Assembly: GCA_030627905.1 (NCBI GenBank)
Contig: DAOVRZ010000072.1
Span: 1 to 30,669, forward strand
Length of the DNA stretch: 30,669 nucleotides
DNA from: JAGMES01 sp023128035
Lineage (GTDB): Bacteria > Bacillota > Halanaerobiia > DY22613
Direction: 5' to 3'
The notes under the pieces are model-generated. The model saw nothing but the letters and a program-made list of their open reading frames with translations. It made no database searches and was not told the DNA's origin. Positions within the stretch are counted from its first letter, which is position 1. Each line of letters begins with the position of its first letter. The position numbers and the translations under genes were made by a program. Shown here piece after piece: positions 23,885 to 29,888 of the stretch.

Positions 23885-24739
23885 CTACTCTGGGTTATAG
23901 TCCTTTAGATCTTCCTTCCATTCATTGATCAATTCCTCTCCTGATTTCCCATAATAATATTTAAAGCTTTCCCTTTCGCTGAATTTATTCTGGCTAAAAA
24001 AATCTTTAAAAAAATCAATTCCATACTCTCCAATCAAATATTTAACAAATGATCCTCCATAGTCATAGGCATGTTTGGTTTTTATAAAGTTTTCCCCCAA
24101 TAACTTAACTTCAAATTTGCTCCGTCGTAAATACCCTGCTGCCAACATATGTTTATCTCTCTCATCCATATTTAAATAACTTGCCAACCCTTCAATGATC
24201 AAAAGTGACTTAATAAATTCTAAATTATTCATATTACATGAAATAATATGAGTTAATTCATGCCCAGGAGATTGTTTGTATGTTGTAAAAATTTTACGTA
24301 CAGATACGGAAGCAATACCTGCCATTACCCCATATTTTCTCCCGTGTTCATGATCATTAAATACATATATTTTAATCGGACCATGATTCCATTTTGTTTT
24401 TAGATTATCAAGGATATAATTGAAAGCTTCAATTCTTTTTTCTGCCCATTCCTCTATTTCGTCATATATCAAACTATCATTAGGATAATAAAATTCAAGG
24501 TCGTTTAAAACATATTTATTCCATTCCTTTTCGATTATATCGGAAATAGCTTTATAACTGATATTCGAAATTCTAAAGGAATTTATCATCTTTTTAGCTA
24601 TATCTATATATTTAGCGTAGTTAGTTTCTTTACCTTCGAACTTTAAATTGGCTACCACACCATTTGTGTATATGTAAATATCTATACTTTTGTTGTTTTT
24701 TATAGTTGATGTTATTTCATATGCAAGGTGATTCTTCAT
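23885..24739 (-). CDS. Zinc metallopeptidase of the MA (gluzincin) type
   Basis: 284 residues. The zinc site is H160-E161-L-T-H164 (SPGHELTHIISC) with the third ligand E183 in LLIIEGLASYLN, the HExxH...E spacing of gluzincins as in the Peptidase_MA family. Flanking strands (KIYVFNDHEHGRKYG; a C-terminal AYDYGGSFVKYLIGEYG) fit this fold. The ATG at 24739 has AAGAGG at a fair distance, but the frame is open for ~25 codons more (KLIDQLENDKSNTKEIQEVL) without a start codon, so the gene may have lost a signal peptide or membrane anchor. Function unknown; most relatives act outside the cytoplasm. Confidence 0.75.
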   Translation of the reverse strand: MKNHLAYEITSTIKNNKSIDIYIYTNGVVANLKFEGKETNYAKYIDIAKKMINSFRISNISYKAISDIIEKEWNKYVLNDLEFYYPNDSLIYDEIEEWAEKRIEAFNYILDNLKTKWNHGPIKIYVFNDHEHGRKYGVMAGIASVSVRKIFTTYKQSPGHELTHIISCNMNNLEFIKSLLIIEGLASYLNMDERDKHMLAAGYLRRSKFEVKLLGENFIKTKHAYDYGGSFVKYLIGEYGIDFFKDFFSQNKFSERESFKYYYGKSGEELINEWKEDLKDYNPE

Positions 24740-24890
24740 CAAAACCTCTTGTATTTCTTTCGTATTCGATTTATCATTCTCTAATTGATCTATCAGCTTA
24801 TGAATTTTTTTTATTTAAATTAATTTTATAAAAGGAGAGTGATGATGTAAAATAGAATATATTATTAAAAAGATATTTAGGAGGAAAATA

Positions 24891-25328
24891 ATGAACAAAT
24901 TTAAAATCACTGCTTTTGTTTTAGTTTTAATTTTTTTAATGAGTGGTTATGCTCTAGCAGAGGAAAATAACAGTACTAATGGTGTCACAGTAAACGTTAA
25001 CATGAATAACACCATGACCGATTTCAGAAATGAAGCTGTTTTTTCAATTGGAGTAACTTCTCCTATTATTGGTTCAGCTCAAACTAAGTATTTTGGTGAA
25101 AAAAAATACACTACCTCTATATCAGGAATTAATTGGTGTATAGGGTACACAAAAAGAAACTACTTTGGTAAGGGTTTACCAGGTAATGGAGGCGCTGGTT
25201 ATTTTGAATATGGTACAGTAACCCTTTTAATGCCTTATGTTGGGGTTGGCTATGATTATAGAATAGATGAAAATTTAATTATTGGAATTGGATTACCTGA
25301 TTTATTACATATTAGCTTTACATTTTAA
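24891..25328 (+). CDS. Small secreted beta-rich protein, possible outer-membrane protein
   Basis: 145 residues with a clear signal peptide (about residues 1-23, ending GYALA) and an AGGAGG ribosome site. The mature part is polar and beta-rich (VTVNVNMNNTM; TLLMPYVGVGYDYRIDENL) and ends in LLHISFTF. A terminal Phe after alternating residues is typical of outer-membrane beta barrels, and the length would suit about eight strands. The family is not recognised. It is monocistronic, with its own terminator at 25338. Confidence 0.6.
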   Translation: MNKFKITAFVLVLIFLMSGYALAEENNSTNGVTVNVNMNNTMTDFRNEAVFSIGVTSPIIGSAQTKYFGEKKYTTSISGINWCIGYTKRNYFGKGLPGNGGAGYFEYGTVTLLMPYVGVGYDYRIDENLIIGIGLPDLLHISFTF

Positions 25329-25337
25329 ACAAAACAA

Positions 25338-25386
25338 CCCTGGTTAGTCTGATCGGAAGATTCAGAACTTAACCAGGGATTTTTTA
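25338..25386 (+). terminator. Terminator of the small secreted protein gene
   Basis: Stem CCCTGGTTA (25338-25346) with TAACCAGGG (25370-25378), an inner stem in the loop, then ATTTTTT. It lies ten bases after the stop codon. Confidence 0.85.
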
Positions 25387-25435
25387 TAGTTATGTAGGCA
25401 AATTATTAGTATACTTTAATTGATCAAATAAAGCA

Positions 25436-25984
25436 CTAAAGATTCTTTATCCGCGAATTTAATGCAATACTAGTCATTATCATAGCTACTAAACATCCAA
25501 AAGATAAACCTGTGATTAATGTAACTAAAAAATCTACAACTTCATTATTCCAGAATCTATTCAAGAGGATATTTATCAAAAAAGAAGTTACTAATATTAT
25601 ACTTAATACTATTGCAGCCTTATGTACATCTTTTTTACTATTTTCATATTTTTCAGCTAATGTTACTTTATCAGTATATATAGATTTTGTGTTAGGCTGT
25701 GCAGAAAAAAAGTGAATAGAACTTCCCACTGAACATACATGTGTCCAGCCTGCATCCGTAAAAAGGTTAAAATACTGTTCACTTTCACCTTCCTTTAGAT
25801 TGTAAGTGTCCGTACAATAGATTAAATCTTGTGGATCTCCCTTTTTAAAGTTATATCCCAATTTTGACCAAGAAGAAAAAATCCAACCTGCCTTAGCCAT
25901 TTTACTTAACATTTTCATTTCTTTATCTTCATTAAAAGCCAATCCCATAGAAAATTTAAACTTTTTTTGTTTACCTTTTCCCAT
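25436..25984 (-). CDS. DUF2812 membrane protein
   Basis: 182 residues. The N-terminal ~100 residues match DUF2812 (KMAKAGWIFSSWSKLGYNFK; YFNLFTDAGWTHVCSVGSSI). Two membrane helices follow (AAIVLSIILVTSFLINILL; FLVTLITGLSFGCLVAMIM). DUF2812 proteins are almost always encoded after a PadR regulator, as here, with one base between the stop codon and ATG. Function unknown; by analogy with similar regulator-membrane pairs, a role in envelope stress is possible. The ribosome site lies within the end of padR (AAAGGGGG). Confidence 0.88.
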   Translation of the reverse strand: MGKGKQKKFKFSMGLAFNEDKEMKMLSKMAKAGWIFSSWSKLGYNFKKGDPQDLIYCTDTYNLKEGESEQYFNLFTDAGWTHVCSVGSSIHFFSAQPNTKSIYTDKVTLAEKYENSKKDVHKAAIVLSIILVTSFLINILLNRFWNNEVVDFLVTLITGLSFGCLVAMIMTSIALNSRIKNL

Positions 25985-25985
25985 A

Positions 25986-26324
25986 TTAGTTTCCCCCTTT
26001 TAACTTACTTAGTGCGTTTTTTCCATGTTCAGCCATTCTTATTCGTCTACCAATTTCTTTGACAATAACTTCCTTACCTTTTTCCGTAATAGTATACGTT
26101 TTTCGTCTATCGGTATCATCTTCACCTAATACAACTAATTCAGCACTCTGCATTTTTTTTAAAGTTGTATATAAGGTTGCAGGGCCTATGAGTACCTCCT
26201 TATTTGTTAACTCCTCAATATACTGCATAATTCCATATCCATGCATCGGTTCAATCAAAGCCAGCAAAATATAATAAGCCGAGTCTGTTAGCTGAGCTTC
26301 TGCAAATGATTTTTTTCTCGCCAT
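25986..26324 (-). CDS. PadR-family transcription regulator
   Basis: 112 residues. A PadR winged helix spans most of the chain: YYILLALIEPMHGYGIMQYI, GPATLYTTLKKMQSAELVVL, then DRRKTYTITEKGKEVI and a short C-terminal helix, as in the small PadR-s2 subfamily. GGGAGGTG lies six bases before ATG. The operator is probably the palindromic region 26347-26400 and the promoter is at 26409-26437; autoregulation is likely. A small piece of this gene joined to its promoter recurs at 29170-29237. Confidence 0.92.
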   Translation of the reverse strand: MARKKSFAEAQLTDSAYYILLALIEPMHGYGIMQYIEELTNKEVLIGPATLYTTLKKMQSAELVVLGEDDTDRRKTYTITEKGKEVIVKEIGRRIRMAEHGKNALSKLKGGN

Positions 26325-26346
26325 TTGTACACCTCCCAGACGTTAA

Positions 26347-26382
26347 ATATATCTAAAATGAATATATTTGCTTTAGATATAT
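26347..26382. promoter_or_regulatory. Probable PadR operator
   Basis: Perfect 11-base arms ATATATCTAAA (26347-26357) and TTTAGATATAT (26372-26382), followed by overlapping ATATATC/GATATAT repeats up to 26400. The site lies between promoter and start codon, where repressor binding would block transcription. Confidence 0.6.
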
Positions 26383-26408
26383 CGATATATGATATATCTT
26401 ATATTGAT

Positions 26409-26437
26409 ATAATACTCTAGTTTCTTAAATTTGTCAA
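26409..26437 (-). promoter_or_regulatory. Promoter of the PadR-DUF2812 operon
   Basis: Minus-strand TTGACA (26432-26437), 17-base spacer, TATTAT (26409-26414). The same 44-base segment (26404-26447) occurs again at 29194-29237. Confidence 0.85.
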
Positions 26438-26464
26438 CTATCTTTTTAAAAAAATTTATAAAAA

Positions 26465-26499
26465 AAATAGTATCTAAATTTATAATCTAGATACTATTT
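26465..26499 (-). terminator. Terminator behind a tRNA-like remnant
   Basis: Perfect 12-base stem (26465-26476 with 26488-26499) followed on the minus strand by T8. No gene precedes it except the tRNA-Ser-like remnant at 26503-26558, whose terminator it probably was. Confidence 0.75.
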
Positions 26500-26502
26500 A
26501 AA

Positions 26503-26558
26503 AGAGTCCACTTCGAACCCGTAAGACGGTTTTTCGCATCTACTCAATTTCTAAGTTG
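26503..26558 (-). repeat. tRNA-Ser-like 3' half (copy d)
   Basis: Minus-strand CTTAGAAATTGAGTAGATGC resembles an anticodon loop and arm, followed by a variable arm (AAAAACCGTCTTA) and a good T-arm core (CGGGTTCGAAG), then the acceptor position and a terminator. The 5' half and D arm are absent, so it is not a functional tRNA. It pairs in type with copy c at 29041. Confidence 0.5.
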
Positions 26559-26700
26559 GTGATTCTTATTTAAAATTGTTAACTAGTAATTCTCCTATCG
26601 CATACTTTTTTACTTCTGCAACATCAGCTTGTAGCCTTTTTTTGTTCATCACTTGATAAATAGCATAGACTGATGAAAATAATACTTTCTATTTGAAAAT

Positions 26701-26735
26701 GAAGAAGAATCCTCTGACTCAGAGGATTCTTCTTC
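26701..26735. repeat. 17-bp perfect hairpin
   Basis: 26701-26717 pairs perfectly with 26719-26735 (GAAGAAGAATCCTCTGA and complement). Neither side has a long T run. A smaller GATACGG-TTCA-CCGTATC hairpin follows at 26769-26786. These may be terminators of lost genes. Confidence 0.55.
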
Positions 26736-26818
26736 TATGTCTATATCAAAAAATTACCCATTACTAATGATACGGTTCACCGTATCAAACTCTAAAATAA
26801 GTAAAACCTGTATTTGAT

Positions 26819-26876
26819 GCACGATTAGCCCTTGAACTCAGAAACCGTACATAATTGCCTACTCAATTTCGAGTTT
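26819..26876 (-). repeat. tRNA-Ser-like 3' half (copy e); gene-free to 27200
   Basis: Minus-strand AACTCGAAATTGAGTAGGC (a CTCGAAA anticodon-type loop, serine CGA) followed by AATTATGTACGG and a degenerate T arm. It matches copy f (29471-29527) closely. From 26877 to 27200 I see only AT-rich sequence with a small GCGACTGTCGC palindrome and no coding. Confidence 0.5.
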
Positions 26877-27200
26877 TGTGAAGCGTGTTTTGGATAGTTT
26901 TAGCTAATTGTCAAGGTTTATCGTCATTTTATAAATAAAATTAAATTTTCATGAATTGCACACTTACTAATTTGATTTAATTTCTATTGTTTTCAACTAT
27001 TTAAGCGACTGTCGCTAATTATCTTTTAAACGTTCGCCTCATCGGCAAAACAGCGGTCGTTATTTAATTTTAATAAAAACATAATTACAAAAGCTAATAA
27101 AACTTTAATTTTTTAACATAAGTCTTTGGTTAACTGATTTGCTTTCAAGCTTTTAATCAATCCTTAACAGTATTTGGGCACATTTATTATCTTTATTTAA

Positions 27201-27683
27201 CTAAACAATTTCCTCATTAAGCCAAACATTTTCAAAAAACAACTCGTTTTCTTTTTCATATTCCTTTACTGTCTCTATTATATTTAAAGTTGGTAATATT
27301 AGTGGTTGATGGTCTCCCTTACTAGTAATATCAATTACCAAGGAACGTAAATACGGAAACAAAACTGCTATTGCATTAGTCGCAAAGAAGTTTTTTGCAA
27401 TATCTTTTTCGGTTTTCTCCAAAAGTTTAAAAAAACCATTGATTATTGCATTTACTTCGAAAGGAGAGTTTTCCTCTTTGCTAATATTTCCAATTACTAC
27501 TCCTATAACTATATTTGCTTCTAAATAATTATCTGGATTTAGACATACTTTAAAATTAAATCTCGGATTAAGATCAATATTAGTAATTTCTTCAGAGACG
27601 TTTACTCTCCTCCAAAAATATGCGTTTCTTTGATATAACAATTTCTCCACAGTAAAACCTTTAAATTCTAAAATAGCATTCAT
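27201..27683 (-). CDS. SecB-like chaperone of a toxin-antitoxin-chaperone operon
   Basis: 160 residues. The C-terminal half is clearly SecB-like: NFFATNAIAVLFPYLRSLV (LFPYLR at 108-113) and SKGDHQPLILPTLNI align with the LFPYAR and G-FPQL-L-PVN motifs of SecB. SecB proteins are rare in Firmicutes, and a copy directly behind an antitoxin-like gene is the layout of TAC systems, in which the chaperone folds and protects the antitoxin. In CmdTAC the chaperone (CmdC) also senses phage capsid protein. It starts one base after the antitoxin stop, with AAGGAG nine bases upstream. It is the last gene of the operon; no clear terminator follows. Confidence 0.88.
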   Translation of the reverse strand: MNAILEFKGFTVEKLLYQRNAYFWRRVNVSEEITNIDLNPRFNFKVCLNPDNYLEANIVIGVVIGNISKEENSPFEVNAIINGFFKLLEKTEKDIAKNFFATNAIAVLFPYLRSLVIDITSKGDHQPLILPTLNIIETVKEYEKENELFFENVWLNEEIV

Positions 27684-27684
27684 C

Positions 27685-27969
27685 TTAAGCAGCTCCTTTT
27701 AGCTCTTCAGGTATTTCCTTAAAATCCGTAAGATGAGTATTATCCATAAACCAATTTTTCCTTTCAACGGAAAAATTAGTTTTTACATTTTCAGAAATCC
27801 AATTTGCATAAATCTCGTCAGAGAAATAATCTAAAGATAACCCTAAAATAGATTCCATATCTTTACTAGTTGCAGGTCGTAAAATTCCATCCTTGATAAT
27901 TCTGCAGCCCTTATCATCATTAACTTTAATTCCGTAAAACTCAGCTAAGTCCAATATATTCTTATTCAT
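27685..27969 (-). CDS. Short middle protein, antitoxin candidate of the TAC operon
   Basis: 94 residues from ATG 27969 (GGGGGTGA five bases before it); an ATG at 27984 in the same frame overlaps the toxin end and is an alternative. The sequence starts MNKNILDLAEFYGIKVNDD, has ILRPATSKDMESILGLSLDY in the middle and ends FKEIPEELKGAA. No HTH, ribbon-helix-helix or other antitoxin fold is recognised. Its place between an ADP-ribosyltransferase-like gene and a SecB-like gene, and overlap with the toxin, point to the antitoxin (CmdA position). Aromatic segments (LDYFSDEIYANWI; ERKNWFMD) could be the chaperone-dependent region. Confidence 0.7.
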   Translation of the reverse strand: MNKNILDLAEFYGIKVNDDKGCRIIKDGILRPATSKDMESILGLSLDYFSDEIYANWISENVKTNFSVERKNWFMDNTHLTDFKEIPEELKGAA

Positions 27970-27974
27970 ATCAT

Positions 27975-28553
27975 TCACCCCCATTTTTTTCTTTGCTTAT
28001 AATCTATTTTAACATCATTTCTCGGATATACACATTCCTTGCTCACTATACAAATGTCGTTTTTAACACAAATTTGTTGCTCAGTAAAATGAAAACCTAA
28101 AGCTGCTCCCAATTGTTGTTGTATATCTCGTATCGTTTGATTTTCATGTGTAAAAGACATGATAACAACCTCAAAATCCTCTTCTTCACATATAGAATCA
28201 ATTACGAATGCTCTATTGGCATCTACATTATCTGGATCAAAATCACAGTTAAGTTGTAGCGCAAAATTTAGAATTTTTTTAACGTCTTCTCGTAAGTTTA
28301 AATTAAGCAATTTGTCTTTTTTTACTTTTAAAATTACTTTAATCACCGCAACTTCTTTATCCCTATAATGTAGATTATTTCTAGACTTAACAGTTGCCCA
28401 TACTTTAGCTTGATTTAAATCATCCTTATAAAAATATATACCTTGCCCTAACCAATGATCTTTTCTTTGATGAAATATGAACCCATTATCTAGTATATTC
28501 TTAACACAATCAACAAAAGTACCGTGATATCCTATCAATTCTTGAGAACACAT
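27975..28553 (-). CDS. ADP-ribosyltransferase-like toxin of the TAC operon
   Basis: 192 residues. IGYHGTFVDCVKNILDNGF (H10) and HWLGQGIYFYKDDLNQAKVW (Y40/Y42) are the NAD-binding H and Y motifs of a diphtheria-toxin/PARP-like ADP-ribosyltransferase. The third residue is not certain; candidates are the acidic residues in EEEDFEVVIM. In the characterised CmdTAC system the toxin CmdT ADP-ribosylates mRNA and stops phage translation. Sequence identity to CmdT cannot be judged here. The start ATG 28553 follows GAGGG by seven bases. It is first in a tight three-gene operon, overlapping or abutting the antitoxin-like gene. It is a different family member from the DUF3990 gene at 22831. Confidence 0.82.
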   Translation of the reverse strand: MCSQELIGYHGTFVDCVKNILDNGFIFHQRKDHWLGQGIYFYKDDLNQAKVWATVKSRNNLHYRDKEVAVIKVILKVKKDKLLNLNLREDVKKILNFALQLNCDFDPDNVDANRAFVIDSICEEEDFEVVIMSFTHENQTIRDIQQQLGAALGFHFTEQQICVKNDICIVSKECVYPRNDVKIDYKQRKKWG

Positions 28554-28994
28554 CTAGTATCCCTCGTTTTTGAGTATTTATTAGTCCCAAAGTACATGAT
28601 CTCTCTATAAATAATATATGATATTAAAGTAATTAATGCACCTTATTATTTGATTTCACCTTCTCAAGTAAAATAGTAGATCTAGGACTCTGGTTCTTTA
28701 ATTATCTCTTCTATACTCAACAAATTATTCCTGCTGTCTTCTGACACTTATTATAAGTTTTTTCATCCATATTAACTAATTTCTTGCTAGACATCTTATA
28801 ACCCAATTTATCAATTCAAATAGGAACATAAGTTTAAATACTTGGCAGCTCTACAAAAGATTCTCTAACCTCTATTTCATGACTTTCTTTAAGATAAGAA
28901 AACTTAAAGAAGCCCACAACTTTGATTTTAACCGTTTTAACTATTATAACGACATTTCGGCGACAATTTGTATTTACTCTCCCAAGAATCAAAA
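28554..28994. other. Gene-free stretch upstream of the TAC operon
   Basis: No convincing gene. It must contain the TAC promoter, but I see no strong -35/-10 pair. A degenerate minus-strand frame (28682-28794, beginning MSSKKLVNMDEKTYNK) breaks after 25 codons. The rest is AT-rich. Confidence 0.4.
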
Positions 28995-29026
28995 AAGGAC
29001 TTCTGACTATAATCCCAGAAGTCCTT
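28995..29026 (-). terminator. Terminator behind tRNA-like remnant c
   Basis: Stem AAGGACTTCTG (28995-29005) with CAGAAGTCCTT (29016-29026), then TTTTTTGATTC on the minus strand. It is related to the hairpins at 22572 and 23840. Confidence 0.8.
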
Positions 29027-29040
29027 ATCAATCATATATT

Positions 29041-29104
29041 ATCGCTGAGAGGGATTCGAATCCGCGAGACACTTTTGGGCATCTACTAGATTTCGAGTCG
29101 AATA
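29041..29104 (-). repeat. tRNA-Ser-like 3' half (copy c), best preserved
   Basis: Minus-strand GACTCGAAATCTAGTAG gives a seven-base CTCGAAA loop (anticodon CGA, serine). It is followed by a long variable arm (ATGCCCAAAAGTGTCTC), a T arm GGATTCGAATCCC and an acceptor-like end, then a terminator. The 5' half is missing: the upstream sequence has no D arm. This copy best supports the serine-tRNA origin of the series. Confidence 0.6.
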
Positions 29105-29169
29105 TCGTTTAAGTAAATATAAAAACCGTCACTTCCCATAAGGAACTGACTCCATTAAATATAGCTACT

Positions 29170-29237
29170 TCGGTTCAATCAAAGCCAGCAAAATTGATAT
29201 AATACTCTAGTTTCTTAAATTTGTCAACTATCTTTTT
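29170..29237 (-). pseudogene. Deleted second copy of the padR promoter region
   Basis: 29170-29194 matches 26246-26270 (inside padR, codons for LLALIEP) exactly. 29194-29237 matches 26404-26447 (padR promoter) exactly. The 133 bases between them in the intact locus are deleted. The promoter boxes (TTGACA, TATTAT) are intact, so this fragment could still start a transcript running left toward copy c. Confidence 0.88.
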
Positions 29238-29470
29238 TAAAAAGCAATCTCTAAAGACCATATCAGGTGTTTGTTTTTGAAATCCCTAGAGAATCCAGTC
29301 CCATACTACTCCGATAGTAGTCTAGAATTTTAGCATATCAATAAAATTATGCCCAATCTTAAAAAACCAAACAACTATTTAGTTCTTGTAATGCTAAAAC
29401 CGTAAGTTGAAGCTATCGTATCTGCATTGTTGCCAAACGTACCAATAAGGCCATTAACCTCACAATCGTA

Positions 29471-29527
29471 AGCCTTGACCCACGAACCATACATAATTGC
29501 TTACTTGATTTCGAGTTTTATAAACCG
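29471..29527 (-). repeat. tRNA-Ser-like 3' half (copy f)
   Basis: Minus-strand AAAACTCGAAATCAAGTAAGC followed by AATTATGTATGG and a weak T-arm (CGTGGGTCAAGG). It is closely similar to copy e. A small plus-strand hairpin with T8 (29524-29548) overlaps its right end. Confidence 0.5.
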
Positions 29528-29562
29528 CCTTCTACGTGGTTTTTTTTTAAACGTCATTTTAT

Positions 29563-29610
29563 TTAATCCTATAAATTTTCTCATGAAACCACTAAAATTT
29601 ATAGGATTAA
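29563..29610. repeat. 17-bp perfect inverted repeat
   Basis: 29563-29579 (TTAATCCTATAAATTTT) pairs perfectly with 29594-29610, loop 14. It lies 60 bases after the stop codon of the small gene at 29670 and could act as its terminator or stabilise its mRNA, though the T run is poor. Confidence 0.6.
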
Positions 29611-29669
29611 TAATCTGATGTAATAAAAATGAGTAGAAAATCAATCAGGCACTTAAACCTGTCCCTGCA

Positions 29670-29888
29670 TTAATATTGAATAATAATGTTCTTATTAATA
29701 TTTTCCTTGACAAAAAAACTAGGTTCAAGTTTTTGCCTCATTTTTTGGTCACTTCGTTCACCATCTTGTACCATATAATAGTGAGTATATCTTTTTCCAA
29801 CATCATAAAAAGCACATATATCAATTAATTCATCAACTTCTCTTTCATTCCAATCATTCGTTTCGGAGGAATCCAAATTTGATAACAC
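29670..29888 (-). CDS. Small acidic protein overlapping the ImmA/IrrE gene
   Basis: 72 residues from GTG 29888, which shares its first base with the last base of the upstream TAG; GGGGG lies eight bases before it. An in-frame ATG further upstream lacks a ribosome site. The sequence starts MLSNLDSSETNDWNEREVDE and contains YTHYYMVQDGERSDQKM. The family is not recognised. Tight coupling to an ImmA/IrrE protease suggests a substrate, inhibitor or helper of it. Confidence 0.6.
   Translation of the reverse strand: MLSNLDSSETNDWNEREVDELIDICAFYDVGKRYTHYYMVQDGERSDQKMRQKLEPSFFVKENINKNIIIQY

Noticed and set aside
28682..28794. A degenerate minus-strand frame beginning MSSKKLVNMDEKTYNK, reminiscent of a ribbon-helix-helix antitoxin.
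   Set aside because: It stops after 25 codons, needs a frameshift to continue and has no ribosome site; too weak to annotate.
28834..29031. A 65-codon minus-strand frame.
   Set aside because: It runs through the terminator hairpin at 28995-29026, has no ribosome site and no recognisable protein features.
22555..29527. The repeated tRNA-like and hairpin units considered as a CRISPR-like array.
   Set aside because: Spacing is kilobases, the copies are divergent and no cas genes are present.
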